64,000 nucleotides of DNA from Eudromia elegans (GCA_003342815.1 PTEX01000163.1:481714-545713); one strand, 5' to 3'; counted from the stretch's first letter, positions 26,101-37,130 are shown. Made by a program: numbers and translations. Notes: generated from the letters alone by a model not told the origin.

Positions 26101-29100
26101 AAGAGTAATTTATTATTTTCCCCCTCTATCTAGTACATGCAACTACTTAACACATTAAGCCTTTTTTTTAGTTTATTCAGAAATCAGTTGCTGATCATTG
26201 ATCACCTTCTAGAATGCAACTTAGCTAGGCTGAAAATGATAAAAATCTAATCAACTTCCCCTAGCAAGAAATTTGAGAATCAGAAAAAACAATGTAAATG
26301 CAAAGGGAAATTAGCAAATATTCCAATAATCGAAAGGAATTCTCAAATAGTGTATACATTTTCTTCAGTTAAGCATAACAGAATTTGTAATTGTATTTAA
26401 AAATTGGGTAAAGTTTGAAGATACTATTTATAAACCACAATAGCCAGTTTGGAATCCATAATCCACCTTGCTGTGATAAATTTAAAGTTAAAAAATAGAG
26501 CTAATGGAATCACAAATTTGAAGCATGAGAAGCATCATGAAATGCAAAATTAAGTAACAATGGCTGAGATACATCTCAAAGCAACAGAATACAGAAAGGA
26601 AGAGGTGAATAGGGCAGCACTGACAAACATAAAATATCACTTTTCAAAATGTCAAAACAAGATCTTCTAAACCTGCATAGACACTATGTGTTCGCTAAGC
26701 TATTCAAACACCCCATGGAGAGCAGGCCCTGGTAGGAAAACAGCTGAGACAACCCAGTGACAGTGAGGTCACAGCCATCAAGAACAAGTTTAGCTGAGTT
26801 AGTATGGGGCAGCAGAGCCTACAGAGGCAGCTCTCCTAAATGCCATCCTAGCACCTTCCCCACATGTTGTCTTGCATTTGGTCCCTTATTTCATAAAAAA
26901 AAAAAAAAAAAAAAAAAGACTGTCCTTTTGGGAGTCCCTGGACCACCTAAAGCAATAACCAAGAATAACTAAGATGGGAGAAAGTAACTACATTAGTCCT
27001 TTTTCCTTATATTGAACACACACACACAGCTTTTAAAAGATGATTTAGGGGGGGGAAAATAATCAGGCACTACCAATTATCTTAACTGCCTCCAGAAAAT
27101 AAGTGGAAGTTTCCACATGCAGCTAGCAGCATGAGAGGGATTTTGAAATTTAGATCCTGAAGTTTGGTGCCATTTTAACAGAAAGTTCTGTTTGGAGTTT
27201 GGAGCTCTGTTTGAACGGAAAGGACACATAAAATGAAAATGCTTGACAGCCTCCAGAATCAAAAACCAAAAAATATTCTTTGTCTTATTAAAGCAGACTT
27301 ATACATACACACACTAAAAAAACCCAAAAAAAATCTTCTCTTCTAGGGAGAGATCGAGAAACAGACCGTCTTCAACTCTACCAGCAGCAGTTCAGGAAGA
27401 TGTGAAGTGGAAGTCTGAACTGTGGTTGTACTGCCACACGAATCTTGTGCTGCCTTGGCCTCAATGCCACTAACACTTGAGCAAGCAAATTAGAGTGATC
27501 CCCACACTCTCTTCCCAAAAGCATAGCAATATGACAACTTGGAGCTGCAAACCATTTGTATATCCTCCTTGCTTCCAAGGAAAAGTCACGGCAAAGCACA
27601 TGTTCCATCCAGAGAAAAAAGCACGTTTGCTAGCAGGAGCACTGGGGAGTGAGACTGGAAGGAATTTAGCCTTTGACATCTGCTCACTGGCATAAGATGA
27701 AACTTGCTGGTTTTGGGGTCATTATACCTCAAATGCATGTTTATCACACAAAACCAACCAAGAACTTTGAAAATGAATCCATAGGTTTTACGGTTACAAT
27801 TAAGAACATTTTTAAAGACAATGCATTTTCAAAGGTAGAATTGCTTCTCTTTAGTCATACATAGAAAAAGATTTGTGAAAGAATTTTTGATCCTAAAAGC
27901 ATTCTAGGTTGCCCCACAAAGTAAACTGAGAAATCTGATCTTTTGATTAGTTTTCAGCAGTGCTTTAAAAAATTGATTATTTTTAAGCAGTGCCTTCTTT
28001 TTACAAGAAGAATATACCTCCAGTCCCAAGGTACTGCAGGGATTTGGATTGTGTTAACTTAGAGTGAGTTTCTACAATTTTATTTCCCATGGCTTTCATG
28101 CAACAGTGCATCTTATATGTTTCATTTCTCTTAAAGCTCTCATGTGCATAAGAGAATAAGGCAGATTCACTGAACAGTGCTCATATAAGGATACTTATAG
28201 ATGAAATATAGATAAAAATCTGTATTTGTTGACTCATGAACTCACCAAATCTGGAGATAAACCTAAGCCCCTTAGTGCTCGGACACTGTTCTGTGTTGGT
28301 TTGGTCTTCTGCTCACCAGTGGCATTAGGCTGAAAAGACAGTTTGAAAGTTCTAACAACTAATATCTATTAACAAAGGAGTTACAGACAGAAGGACAAAA
28401 GTCATTGCAAGTAATAACACATGCAGGAAGTAATCATACATTTAAAAAGAGCTGTAACATGCCAAAAAGTGACACTGTTGCTGCATATATTAGGAAAAAA
28501 ACCATTAAATATATGGTCTTAATTCCAGTGAGGCTTGTTTTTTTCTTGTTGTTGTTGCTTTTGTTTTTTTGAGGAAAAAAAAAATATATATAATTTTATA
28601 TAGTAGGTAATTCCGTTTTCAAATACACAGATTCAATCCCACTGAAAATCAGCTGCATATTCTCTTTTTATGCATACAAGGTGCAACCATGTCATCACTA
28701 CTAAACCTCTGCTTTCCAAAATCTGCTCAATGAATACTTCTCCCTTAAAATAATAACAAAACCTCTTCGTGAAGTAAAATTTAGACTTAGAAGGGAAAAA
28801 AATCAGTCCTGTACAGCAAGCAAGCATAATTTTCTAGATAAATTAATATTGATAAATTCTTCCTTTTTTATACATAACTTGGAATATTAGATTCTTGTAT
28901 CAATAAAAAAAAATGCCAGGGCCTTTATTAATCCCAGTTGAGTGAGATTTCATATCTCTTAACCTTCAATCCCTTCCAATAACCCCTCTGAAGGAGACAA
29001 AGTAAACAAATATATAACCCAACACAGAGCAAATTTGGCTGATAATTAAAATATATTTATTTTTATAACTTACCTGTGGTACTAGACTGACATGGATGTT

Positions 29101-32100
29101 ACAGAAGTTCTCTCTCTTTGCTTTGAACTGGAACTGTCTAAACGCCTCAACAAACGGCATTCCTTCAATATCTCCAATAGTTCCACCCAGCTGAAAAAGA
29201 GAGCTTGGATTTGTTAGAGTAGCAGAAAGTAAAAGCAAAACAACACCTACCTCTTAAAACTTCCACAATTTCTATTGTTTTTATTAAAAAAAAAAAGTGG
29301 AGAGAAAAGGCAGGCAATTGAAATTTTGTTTTGCAAGTATACTCTGCAAAGGGCCCAACTCTCATCTGTCCTGCACAATTTGTTTCCTCCAGGGAGAACT
29401 GTAATGACTTTCCATGCTCACGCTCACATACAAACAAGCACACAGGTGTGTACACCGTTCCACACAGGAAGATACCTGGTGTCATTGAAAAATATACATG
29501 CTTTTGGGTGAATTCCATTACCTTAAAAGTGGTGAAAAAATAATCATTATTCGGACAATGTGAAGGCTTTTGTGCTGAAAAGTAGTTTTTATTTTTCTGA
29601 CTGCCAGATTAATAAACAGCTATGGCCAACAACAAACATACATCTAGCAACATTATCATAGCTCTCCCACATCAACAAAAGACATATGGACAATACAAAC
29701 TCCTATTTCAAGTTTTAAAAGCATTTAAACATTTATTACCAAGCCAAAGGGGGGACACAGATCATGTCAATTACAAGTTTGATTTATAAACACATGAATT
29801 AGATATCGTTCAAAGACAGCAATAACAGGGACACTAAACACTGAATAATTGTCTCTCAAGTACGTCGAGCGAATGTATTTCAGAATATGGTCTTTCTGTG
29901 CGCCCGTGTGGTTTCCAGTAGAACTGCAGGTTTGTGTTCAACCAGTGCTAGAAAACTCTTGAGAACTAGACTTACACCTCACACACAAACACAATTTAAC
30001 TCCTTCAGTATTTCACAACTGAAAGATAGTTACATGTACCATCAAAGGCTATAAAAATATATTTTATGTGTCTTGAACCATACTGAAAAAAAAATTGCAC
30101 AGAAAAAAACAGAAAATTAAGTTTTACGTTAAAGTACTTATAATCCTACCACTTTCTAATGTTTTCATGCAACTTTTCTATCTACTGTTTTTCTGCTTAT
30201 TTGAAATGAAATTAGAGCAAAACCAAAGTAAGCTACTTGCCTCAATAACACATATCTGTGGTTCTTTTTTGTCATCATCCACAGGAACTTTTGCCTGATT
30301 CATTACCCATTCCTGAACTGCATCAGTGATGTGTGGAACAACTGCAAGACAAAGCAACACAAATAACTGAAGCACTTCCTATTTTAGGCCCCTATGTCAC
30401 TCTCCAATGGAAATAAGCAGGAAGTGAAAAGAGAAATATTACCCCCTTTATATATTCCTTCTTTCCTTAAACCCAGAAGCCCGGCCTCACAAGATCAGGA
30501 ACACATTTCCTGAGAAGGACAGAAGGAGCAAGCCAGTGACTGCTCTATCAGCATCGCTAGCCAGAGTACTTTTGTGGAGACTGAACAGAGTAGCAACCCA
30601 CAGAACTAAAGGTATCACCTTGCACAGTTTTTCCCAGGTAGTCACCATGTCTTTCTTTATTGATGACATGCTGATATATCTTCCCAGTGGTGATGTTGTT
30701 ATCTTTATACAGACTAATATCCAAGAATCTCTCATAATTTCCCAAATCTAAGTCAACTTCTCCACCATCATTCAGTACAAAAACTTCACCTGCAAAAAGT
30801 TAAATCATTAAAAATATGATAGCTTAGGAGAAAATTGTTAATAGACAGAAAAGTAATAAAATAATCAGCAGTTACTAAACAACAGGAGTACTGCAAATGT
30901 ATCTTACAATTGAAGAGTTGCTTTTAAAAGAGTGATATAGGGCAACACTTTGTATCATAAGCACAAGCTACAGTCACATCTGTGTCCCCATCCTCCCTGA
31001 CTATCTGATACAATTAACTCTTCCAAAGAATATCTATCCCTCAGTCACAAATAGTTTTGAAAAAGAAGTTTAAGTTGTATCAGCAAAACATTTAAGTTAT
31101 TTTAAAATATTTCACGAGCATTTCAACAGCCTGCTATAATCATTGATGGGAAGAAAGAGATTTTCAGATATGATAAATCAGCTAGAGACAATGTATTAAT
31201 CCACAGGGCACCCAAAAACCGTGTTTTTCTAAGCATGATTTCTAAGCATGAATTATGATGCATGTTCAAAGTGCTTCATCATAAATTCTAGCTGGTTGGA
31301 TCTGTTTTATGATAAATGAGTAAGACTTGGATCTAGAGTAAAATTATGAGGAACATAAATACTTCCACAAATATTATCATTGTTCCTTACTCAGCTGTTC
31401 CATTGTGTATATTTGTGTATATATTGTGTCTATTACAAACATAGTCAGGGTTATTTCTGACTCTGAAAAAATCTAGAGAGAATTTTCCATTGAGTGCAGT
31501 GGTGTTTTCTGCAGGGCTCAGACTTTTCTTAAACCCCTGAGGAATATCTAAACTCTGAATCTTGTCAACTTCTGAAGCAATTAAACTTACTGCCTCCACT
31601 CTAAGACTGGAAAGCTCTTCAGAAGATGCCTAAAAGATTTGCCACAAATCAATGAACCAACAGCTGGACGAATTACAAGACTAATGCACATTATTCCCCT
31701 GAATGTTTACTCTGGCTTATGGAAATATATATTCCACCTACATACACCATTACTTCAAAACAAATAGTAAAAGAAAAAACCACATATAACAGAGTGACAT
31801 GCCTAAGCCTGTGGAGCATTGAGCTCCTTCTCGGTACCCCCAAACTGTCACCTCAGCCAACAGGAATAGAGCGTAGAACATTTCTCATAAGGAGGCCCAC
31901 AGAGCATTAAGATTCGGTTTGTTTTTAACAATAATCTTTTCAGGAAACTGAAAATAAACCAAGAAAAAAATCACTTTTCTCATATTTTCACCAAAACGTT
32001 AATAAAAGATGCTTGCCATTCATTCAATTTGTCCTAATTATCTCAAGGACTAGTGCTTTTTCACAGGTAATATGAAAATCTTCCGCAAATTGAGAGAAAA

Positions 32101-33006
32101 AAAATGCTAGGTGGGAATAGGATGCTGCATTTGACTTCTCTTCCCTATCATTTGAGACAGGGCAAAAATACATTCTGCAAATCATTGCAGAAATCTTACC
32201 ACCAAAGGTAAAGGCAGAACTTCCCCAGTCCAATGCCTAAGTTGCACTGGATGTACTCCTGAAAATTCACGACTTCTGGATTAGTTAAATTTGGTTTCCT
32301 GAGAGAGGGCTGGTGTACTGTGTGCTTCTTCCACTTTCAAAGTAAAACAATCAGTTTTCAGCTCTGTCAAAGGGTACATTTTTTTTCTCTCTCTCTCTTC
32401 TTTTCTTTTTTTCTCTTTCTTTTTTTTTTCTTTTTTTTCTCTAGCTTTCAAGAGTAGAAAGTATGCCTATATGGAGGTGGGAAGATCAACTCCGACATGC
32501 TGATATTGATTATAAACAAGCAGATAAATTTTAGCAAAGAAAAAGAATTAGAAATATCTATTTGCTGAAAGCACTTTTGAACTCTAAAAACAACTGGTTT
32601 TAACCGTGCCAGAGAGCTAAAATAATGTTCTACATTATAAATGAATACCAGCTAGATGTGAGACTGTCTTGTAGCTCACTAGCAATCTTTTTTTTTTTTT
32701 TTTTTTTTTTCAGAAAGAAATATATGGGCAATAACCTGGAGAACAATACCAATCAAATGTGCTTTGAAAATTCAGCTCCTAAAATTTTAAGACGATTTAG
32801 TCTTTCTCAAGACACTAAAATAATTCTTTATCTAACATACCATGTTCATACGGTGAGAAGGTTCCAGCATCTATGTTTATGTAAGGATCAATTTTGATTG
32901 CAGTGACACGGAGACCGCATGATTTCAGTATGGTGCCAATGCTGCTTGCAATGATCCCTTTTCCAATGCCTGAGATGACACCACCAGTAACCAGGATGTA
33001 CTTCAT
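17106..33006 (-). CDS. CTPS2: CTP synthase 2, partial (residues 1-432; C-terminal exons outside window)
   Basis: CTP synthase makes CTP from UTP, ATP and glutamine in the cytosol, the last step of de novo pyrimidine nucleotide synthesis. Twelve coding exons join in frame: 33006-32841, 30789-30619, 30341-30241, 29190-29074, 28329-28246, 25356-25276, 22646-22495, 22244-22112, 19621-19533, 18755-18661, 17758-17696 and 17149-17106. The N-terminal amidoligase domain starts MKYILVTGG and has the P-loop [10 protein letters not shown] (residues 8-17), Asp70 and Glu146. The GATase domain begins near residue 300, and its nucleophile is Cys399 in GVCLGMQ. His355, a known filament contact of the family, is kept. 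The sequence matches human CTPS2 (586 aa, from memory) better than CTPS1 in the N-terminal half, e.g. [20 protein letters not shown]. The last ~150 residues, with the glutaminase His and Glu, are not in the window. The start ATG at 33006 is the family start. Confidence 0.95.
17696..17758 (-). CDS. CTPS2: CTPS2 exon, residues 397-418, catalytic cysteine
   Basis: 63 nt, acceptor ctgttgcag, donor gtaagg. It encodes [20 protein letters not shown] then K. Cys399 is the glutaminase nucleophile. Confidence 0.95.
18661..18755 (-). CDS. CTPS2: CTPS2 exon, residues 365-397
   Basis: 95 nt, acceptor tcattacag, donor gtaaga. It encodes [20 protein letters not shown] through KQKPFLG. GGFGxRG is the oxyanion-hole loop of the class I amidotransferase domain. 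Confidence 0.95.
19533..19621 (-). CDS. CTPS2: CTPS2 exon, residues 336-365
   Basis: 89 nt, acceptor ttctcttag, donor gtaagt. It encodes [20 protein letters not shown] then QAWQKLCKA. His355 and Trp358 fall in the helix that mediates CTP synthase filament stacking in vertebrates (family knowledge). Confidence 0.94.
20198..20249 (+). repeat. tRNA-derived fragment with A-box and B-box remnants
   Basis: GGTTTGACTCC (20239-20249) matches the Pol III B box GGTTCGANTCC at 10 of 11 positions. About 30 bp upstream, cgactaggtgg followed by ttaag resembles a degraded A box and D arm. The T stem does not pair well (cccgg against cctga) and there is no acceptor stem, so this is not a working tRNA. A MIR-like or other tRNA-derived SINE fossil is the likeliest reading. 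Confidence 0.35.
20441..20460. repeat. (TTTG)n microsatellite
   Basis: Short tetranucleotide repeat of about five units in CTPS2 intron sequence. Confidence 0.8.
20795..20965 (-). mobile_element. old CR1 3' fragment
   Basis: Complement-strand CR1 tail: tacagaatcacacaggttgg, then a degraded version of the tail (actccctgctcaaagc, tcagagcaggcagctcatgg). More diverged than the other copies. It lies in CTPS2 intron sequence. Confidence 0.75.
21093..21143. repeat. AT-rich palindrome
   Basis: Arms gatatatcatat (21093-21104) and atatgatatatc (21132-21143) are exact reverse complements around an almost pure A/T centre. The tract continues as AT-rich sequence to about 21175. Confidence 0.9.
21910..21950. 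repeat. (AAAC)n microsatellite
   Basis: Poly-A followed by about five AAAC units and an A/G-rich end. Confidence 0.85.
22112..22244 (-). CDS. CTPS2: CTPS2 exon, residues 291-335
   Basis: 133 nt, acceptor tttattag, donor gtgaga. It encodes [19 protein letters not shown] through NHKLDLM, the beginning of the glutaminase domain. Confidence 0.95.
22495..22646 (-). CDS. CTPS2: CTPS2 exon, residues 241-291
   Basis: 152 nt, acceptor tttttttag, donor gtattc. It encodes [20 protein letters not shown] through KKMADR, the end of the synthetase domain and the start of the linker. Confidence 0.95.
22647..25275 (-). other. CTPS2: CTPS2 intron
   Basis: 2.6-kb intron between the exons for residues 214-240 and 241-291. 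Nothing else recognised. Open frames near 24200-24530 on the - strand have no known match. Confidence 0.8.
25276..25356 (-). CDS. CTPS2: CTPS2 exon, residues 214-240
   Basis: 81 nt, acceptor tatgatag, donor gtcagt, phase 0. It encodes [20 protein letters not shown] followed by CHVEPEQ. Confidence 0.95.
25357..28245 (-). other. CTPS2: CTPS2 intron
   Basis: 2.9-kb intron between the exons for residues 186-213 and 214-240. It holds the (A)23 run and a short (CA)n patch near 27018. Confidence 0.8.
26895..26917. repeat. (A)23 homopolymer
   Basis: Uninterrupted run of 23 A in a CTPS2 intron. Confidence 0.9.
28246..28329 (-). CDS. CTPS2: CTPS2 exon, residues 186-213
   Basis: 84 nt, acceptor cttttcag, donor gtgagt, phase 0. 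It encodes [20 protein letters not shown] through [16 protein letters not shown] is a family signature of the UTP/CTP-binding region. Confidence 0.95.
29074..29190 (-). CDS. CTPS2: CTPS2 exon, residues 147-185
   Basis: 117 nt, acceptor ctttttcag, donor gtaagt, phase 0 on both sides. It encodes [20 protein letters not shown] through NIHVSLVPQ, one of the most conserved parts of the synthetase domain. Confidence 0.96.
29191..30240 (-). other. CTPS2: GC-AG intron of CTPS2
   Basis: On the - strand the intron opens with gcaagt, directly after an exon ending in gag, and closes with ctttttcag. All other introns of the three genes seen here are GT-AG. AG|GCAAGT is the near-perfect U1-complementary context that GC donors usually need. 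Confidence 0.88.
30241..30341 (-). CDS. CTPS2: CTPS2 exon, residues 113-146, with a GC donor
   Basis: 101 nt, acceptor tcttgcag. It encodes [18 protein letters not shown] through CVIE, ending on Glu146. The only donor that keeps the frame into the next exon (LGGTIGD) is gcaagt at 30240-30235, so the intron is GC-AG. Confidence 0.94.
30619..30789 (-). CDS. CTPS2: CTPS2 exon, residues 56-113
   Basis: 171 nt, acceptor ttttgcag, donor gtgata. It encodes [20 protein letters not shown] through GDYLGKTVQ, including Asp70 in the motif [10 protein letters not shown], a predicted Mg/ATP-site residue of the synthetase domain. Confidence 0.95.
32379..32442. repeat. 64-nt pure pyrimidine tract
   Basis: Only C and T on the + strand for 64 nt, with a (CT)n core at 32386-32399 and mixed T/C after it. 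The - strand, sense for CTPS2, is pure purine. Confidence 0.95.
32688..32710. repeat. (T)23 homopolymer
   Basis: Run of 23 T in the CTPS2 intron that follows the first coding exon. The cag after it would act as an acceptor only on the + strand, where no exon is known. Confidence 0.9.
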
Positions 33007-33038
33007 TGGATAATCAGCAGCAACACCCAGATCACAAG
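32841..33038 (-). CDS. CTPS2: CTPS2 exon with start codon (residues 1-56)
   Basis: The acceptor tttacag precedes 33038. A 32-nt 5' UTR leads to the ATG at 33006-33004. The donor gtatgt follows 32841. The coding part is 166 nt and ends in phase 1. It carries the P-loop and the stretch [11 protein letters not shown]. The frame is open upstream of the ATG within the exon, but the family start is MKYILV. Confidence 0.95.
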
Positions 33039-34488
33039 CTGTAAATCTAAAATGACAAAGATATCCCTGTGATGAACACCACTTCACCCCAGGGAAGAGC
33101 ACAGGCCGAAAACGCAAAGAATGAAAGCTGAAATGGCCTTCAGAGACAAACAACAAAATAACCTCCCACCATTTTGGACTCAGAGTAGGATTCCTCTCTC
33201 CCAGCTTATAGACTAATATCTAAACTAAGCACCTAAGTCCTCTCCATAGCAAGTAGAAAACAGATATCATTTTGATACACTGTTCCCTGGAGATGCCAAA
33301 GATGGTCATTTCCAAAGGATTGTTCACCTGACCCATTTCTCTCCTGTGACAGCAAAAGGCTTTAAGAGCCACAAGTCAGGCAAGATTGATCTCACCCCTG
33401 ATTCTCTTCCAATTCCATTCCATCTTTTATCTGCCTTCTCCAGCTCACTCTAACAAATATTTCATGAAAGGTCTCACAGCATCCTACAGATCAATGGAGC
33501 ATGAGATTCTGAAAGGCAAAATGAACAAAAATTTCCCTTCTTGCACTAGAGTACATTACTGATCATTAGCATAGAGCCTTTTCCTCATATGCCTACCCTT
33601 TCTGCCTCTCCAAATAATTACTGCGTGAGAAAAACAGAAAAAGAATCATTCAGCATCTCTGGAGCATCCTGCAGAGTAAGAGTTAATAACATGCTGGTAG
33701 AAAATGTTATATCCATTTTATGTTTCAAATGTAGAGAAACATCCAGTGTCACAAGGCACATTAGTATCTTGATTTCAGAACTGCAACCCTGGACAGCTCT
33801 GACAACTATGCCATGGGGCCTTCAACATATCAAACTTTTACATGTCTCAGCTTCCTTGTTTATAAAGAGAAGTAATTCAAGCCTTAATTGGGTGAGATAT
33901 AACATCAAATTTTACAAAACTTTACAATAATAAAAATAATAATACTAGCATATGCTACAAAAATTACTCAGGAACCTTCTATCTGGAAAGGTTGCCCTTT
34001 AAAAAAAAATCCTACGTAATTAAAGCTACATATCCTGGTAAGATTTAAATATGGTACTGGGCAAACCATAAAATTTAGAGAAAAACTGCTGTGCCATTTT
34101 GCAATGACTACTTCTTATTTCTTTGGTTTAGCTTAGATCTTTAGTCAATCATTTCATCTAAACTGTTTTTTTTTTCATAAATTAAACTGCCAGTGGACTT
34201 TTGTTCTTATTATGTTTAGAAAAGACTTGCTAACATTTATTTGAAAATAGGCTAAAATTCACTCCTGTCCATGATTTTGGAAAGAAGCAAATGAGTGACA
34301 GATTACCTGTCAAGATGCTTATGTACATCAGGAAAAAATCTTTCTCAAGTTAAAAAATCACAGACATCCAGACACAGAAAAGTGAAAACAAAGTCATTTT
34401 TTCAGTGTTTCTAAGTATTCAATAAGACAAACAATAGAAAGTCAGTTATCAAACATACATAAGAAGTTAAATAACTTTGAAACTCTAC

Positions 34489-34551
34489 CTTTTCTGATAT
34501 ACAGCTGTAAGCAATGCAGACCTTCTCAGTGTTACAGCATCCCAAACTAGC
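34489..34551 (-). other. candidate 5' UTR exon of CTPS2
   Basis: On the - strand a 63-nt stretch is bounded by a good acceptor (ctgcttttcag) and a donor (gtagag). It lies between the CpG island and the first coding exon and has no ATG leading into the CTPS2 frame. It fits a spliced leader exon, but there is no protein evidence, so it rests on splice signals alone. Confidence 0.4.
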
Positions 34552-35922
34552 CTGAAAAGCAGAAATCAATGCATGTCACTGTTTCTGCAAATCTATCAAA
34601 CAGATTTTAGGAGAGAGAGACATTTGCAGAAAGACACAAATATGGGTGCATAACTTGACTGTTAACTGTAAAACAATTACACAAAACTGTTTTTGAAGTT
34701 TAACAAGTCTCTTTAGGATTAAAGTATGTGTTCATGATATGAAATACAGCTATCAAGGTCTAGATCTACATGGTAAATTAAGAAAATATTTTACAGTAGG
34801 GCATCTCTATCCCATAAAAACAAACTACAAATCATGCTTTGGAATACTGTCATATTGTAGACCACAGTTTATAACACTACTGCTACAATTCACCCTGTTC
34901 TCCAGCCTCTTCTGCTTTTACACAGGCAGATTTCACTACCTTTTCTCAGCTCCACCTGCAATATGGGGATGCTGTGTACACATTACATTCAAGGGTTGGC
35001 AGGTGCTAATTCTTTTATTTTTTGATTTTTGAATAATGACAGCACTGCAGTCCACAGAGCTGACATTCTGTGGAACAAGAACAATCTTTCCTTACTAAGG
35101 ACCTTGTTTTACCTTATCTACCCAAAAGAAATACAAGTATATCCTACTACTGGGACAGCATGCAACACCATGTGATTTAGCAAGGCTCAAGCTAAATCTA
35201 AGTGCGGTTCTTGATATTTTGATAGTAAGCAGCACTGCTGAATGAACACTGTGGCTCTTCCACTAACTATACTGTAAGTAAGGTCCTAGCTCTTCAGGAG
35301 GCAGAGTTTAAGAACATAACAACAGTGACATTCTTATACTCAATAACCAAAAGTCATGATTTAATAAACTATTACTTCCTCGCCAGTGTGGACAAAGGGG
35401 AGATGACGGCCATCAGAAGTATGTAACTTCAAACACAAAGATGATTCTCAGGAGAAAATGACCCTTGGAATTTATTCAGGACTGGTCATGGGTGGGCTCA
35501 CATCAAGCACTAATGAAAAAGAAAAAACAAGAAGAAAAAAGAAAAAAAGGGGAGCATCTCCCTTTGTTACTTGCATATATGCCAATGACATGAATTCAGA
35601 ATAGCATAAGGTAAATCAACAAATGGGAAAAAAGGGGGCATTAATTTCACAAAACAAGCAAAATCAGGAAGTATGACAAATTTTAAAGACCTATAAAGTA
35701 TAAATGTGGTCACATAAGAAAAAAGAAAAATTATTCGATGTAACCAGGAATCATGCATTCTTTTTTTTTTTTCTTAACATGTAACTTCTTTCTCTTTTTA
35801 ATAGCAGAGGTTTTAAGATTGGGGGCATATCTCCATTTCAGACTCGTCCTTCACAAAACTGACAACATAGTTCTCAACAGTAGCATTTTGTAACCACCTA
35901 AGTCACTTTCAAAACTATTTCC

Positions 35923-35927
<5 letters not shown>

Positions 35928-36013
<86 letters not shown>
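35928..36013. repeat. (A)86 homopolymer
   Basis: Run of 86 A, the longest in the window, followed by aaaaagagagag. It lies in the CTPS2 5' leader intron about 250 bp left of the CpG island. Confidence 0.97.
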
Positions 36014-36015
<2 letters not shown>

Positions 36016-36536
36016 AAAAGAGAGAGAAATAAATGTAGTCACCTAACAAGTATAAATTTTGAATATTTCACTGATCAAAGTTTGCAAACCCCATTGACTG
36101 GAACCAAAATAAACACCTCTCTGTAATTTCTGCAGGAACAGCATCTTAAGGAAACACACTGTTGTAATGAGGAAAAAAAAGAAAAAGAAAAAGGTGTTGT
36201 GGAAAGTCACAAGTGCTGTATAAAACGGCAGGGTCCAGGGGCATGTGGGCACAACTCAAGTTATGGCCTTTCCTCCACGGGCTTCAGTAGCCGAGGAGGA
36301 GCACGTCGCAGTTTTAACTCGTGCTTCCTCCCTTAACAGCTCCACTCACACGCACTAACCGTTTCCAGGTACTGCGTTACCCGCACCGGCGCGGGCAGCA
36401 CCGGCAGGGCAGGTGGGAGCCGCGGGATTAACGCGCCCTTTGCCACAGGGGAGAGCAGCACGCACAGGGTTAAAGCTCCGGGGTTAAGGACCGCGGGCCG
36501 GCACAGCGAGAGCGGCCGTTGGCGGCGGCCGGTACC

Positions 36537-37130
36537 TCGCTGACGGACAAAAACACGTTATTTTCCTGAGGCCTTTAACGGACCCGTAGGCGGAGCGGGG
36601 TCCCTCCGCTGCGGAGCCGCCCGCCTGCGGCCCCAGCCGCGGTTCGTACGCAGGCCAAGCAGGTCACCAACTTCTCCACGCACTTCTAAGCACCGAAGTA
36701 AACCGCATGGCGGGACTTTTCCAACAGAAGCGAGTATAGGGGCTTAAAAAAAAAAAAAAAAAAGAGATAAAGGGAGGCAAAAAAGGACCTCTCAACACTT
36801 GACTGAAGGAAACAGAAGGCCTCCATCCGTTGCCTCCTGTACCGCTCCTTCCCCTGAGGACTCCTGCGGCCTCGGCCCGCCCTGCCAGAGCCGAGCGGCG
36901 GGCGAGCCGCGTTCCTCCCACAGCGCTCCCGCGTGGGGCAGACGACCCGGCGGCGTCGCGCACGCCCCCGCGTGCGGCGCCTTCCTACCTCGCCCGCCGC
37001 TCGGCCGCTCCGCCCCGGGGAGGGCCCCGCCGCGCTCGGAAGTGGCGTACGCGGAAGGAGCGGTCTGGTCGGGCCGCGTCCCCGCGCAGCGCGGCAGTGC
37101 CGGAGCCGTTAGGAGCGGCCGGTACCCGCC
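36537..37130 (-). promoter_or_regulatory. candidate CTPS2 first exon / promoter zone
   Basis: Within the CpG island two GT donors fit a leftward transcript: gtagga just below 36989 (exon end GGGCGAG) and gtaccg just below 36536 (exon end AGCGAG). Either could close the untranslated first exon of CTPS2. The first lies within 160 bp of the SYAP1 ATG, which would make the promoter truly shared. The transcription start cannot be set from sequence. Confidence 0.45.
37037..37058 (+). promoter_or_regulatory. paired ETS/GABPA-type sites
   Basis: CGGAAGTG (37037-37044) and CGGAAGG (37052-37058) lie 15 bp apart in the same orientation, about 90-110 bp upstream of the SYAP1 ATG. CGGAAGTG is the core GABPA motif, known to be enriched in bidirectional mammalian promoters. 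A GCGCCATGTTG stretch overlapping the SYAP1 ATG resembles a YY1 site. Binding is inferred. Confidence 0.5.

Larger units (their letters stand above)
30790..32840 (-). other. CTPS2: CTPS2 intron
   Basis: 2.05-kb intron following the first coding exon. It contains the pyrimidine tract and the (T)23 run; otherwise nothing recognised. Confidence 0.85.
33039..36259 (-). other. CTPS2: CTPS2 5' leader intron region
   Basis: AT-rich sequence between the first coding exon and the CpG island. It holds the candidate leader exon at 34489-34551 and the (A)86 run, and no other recognised feature. Confidence 0.6.
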
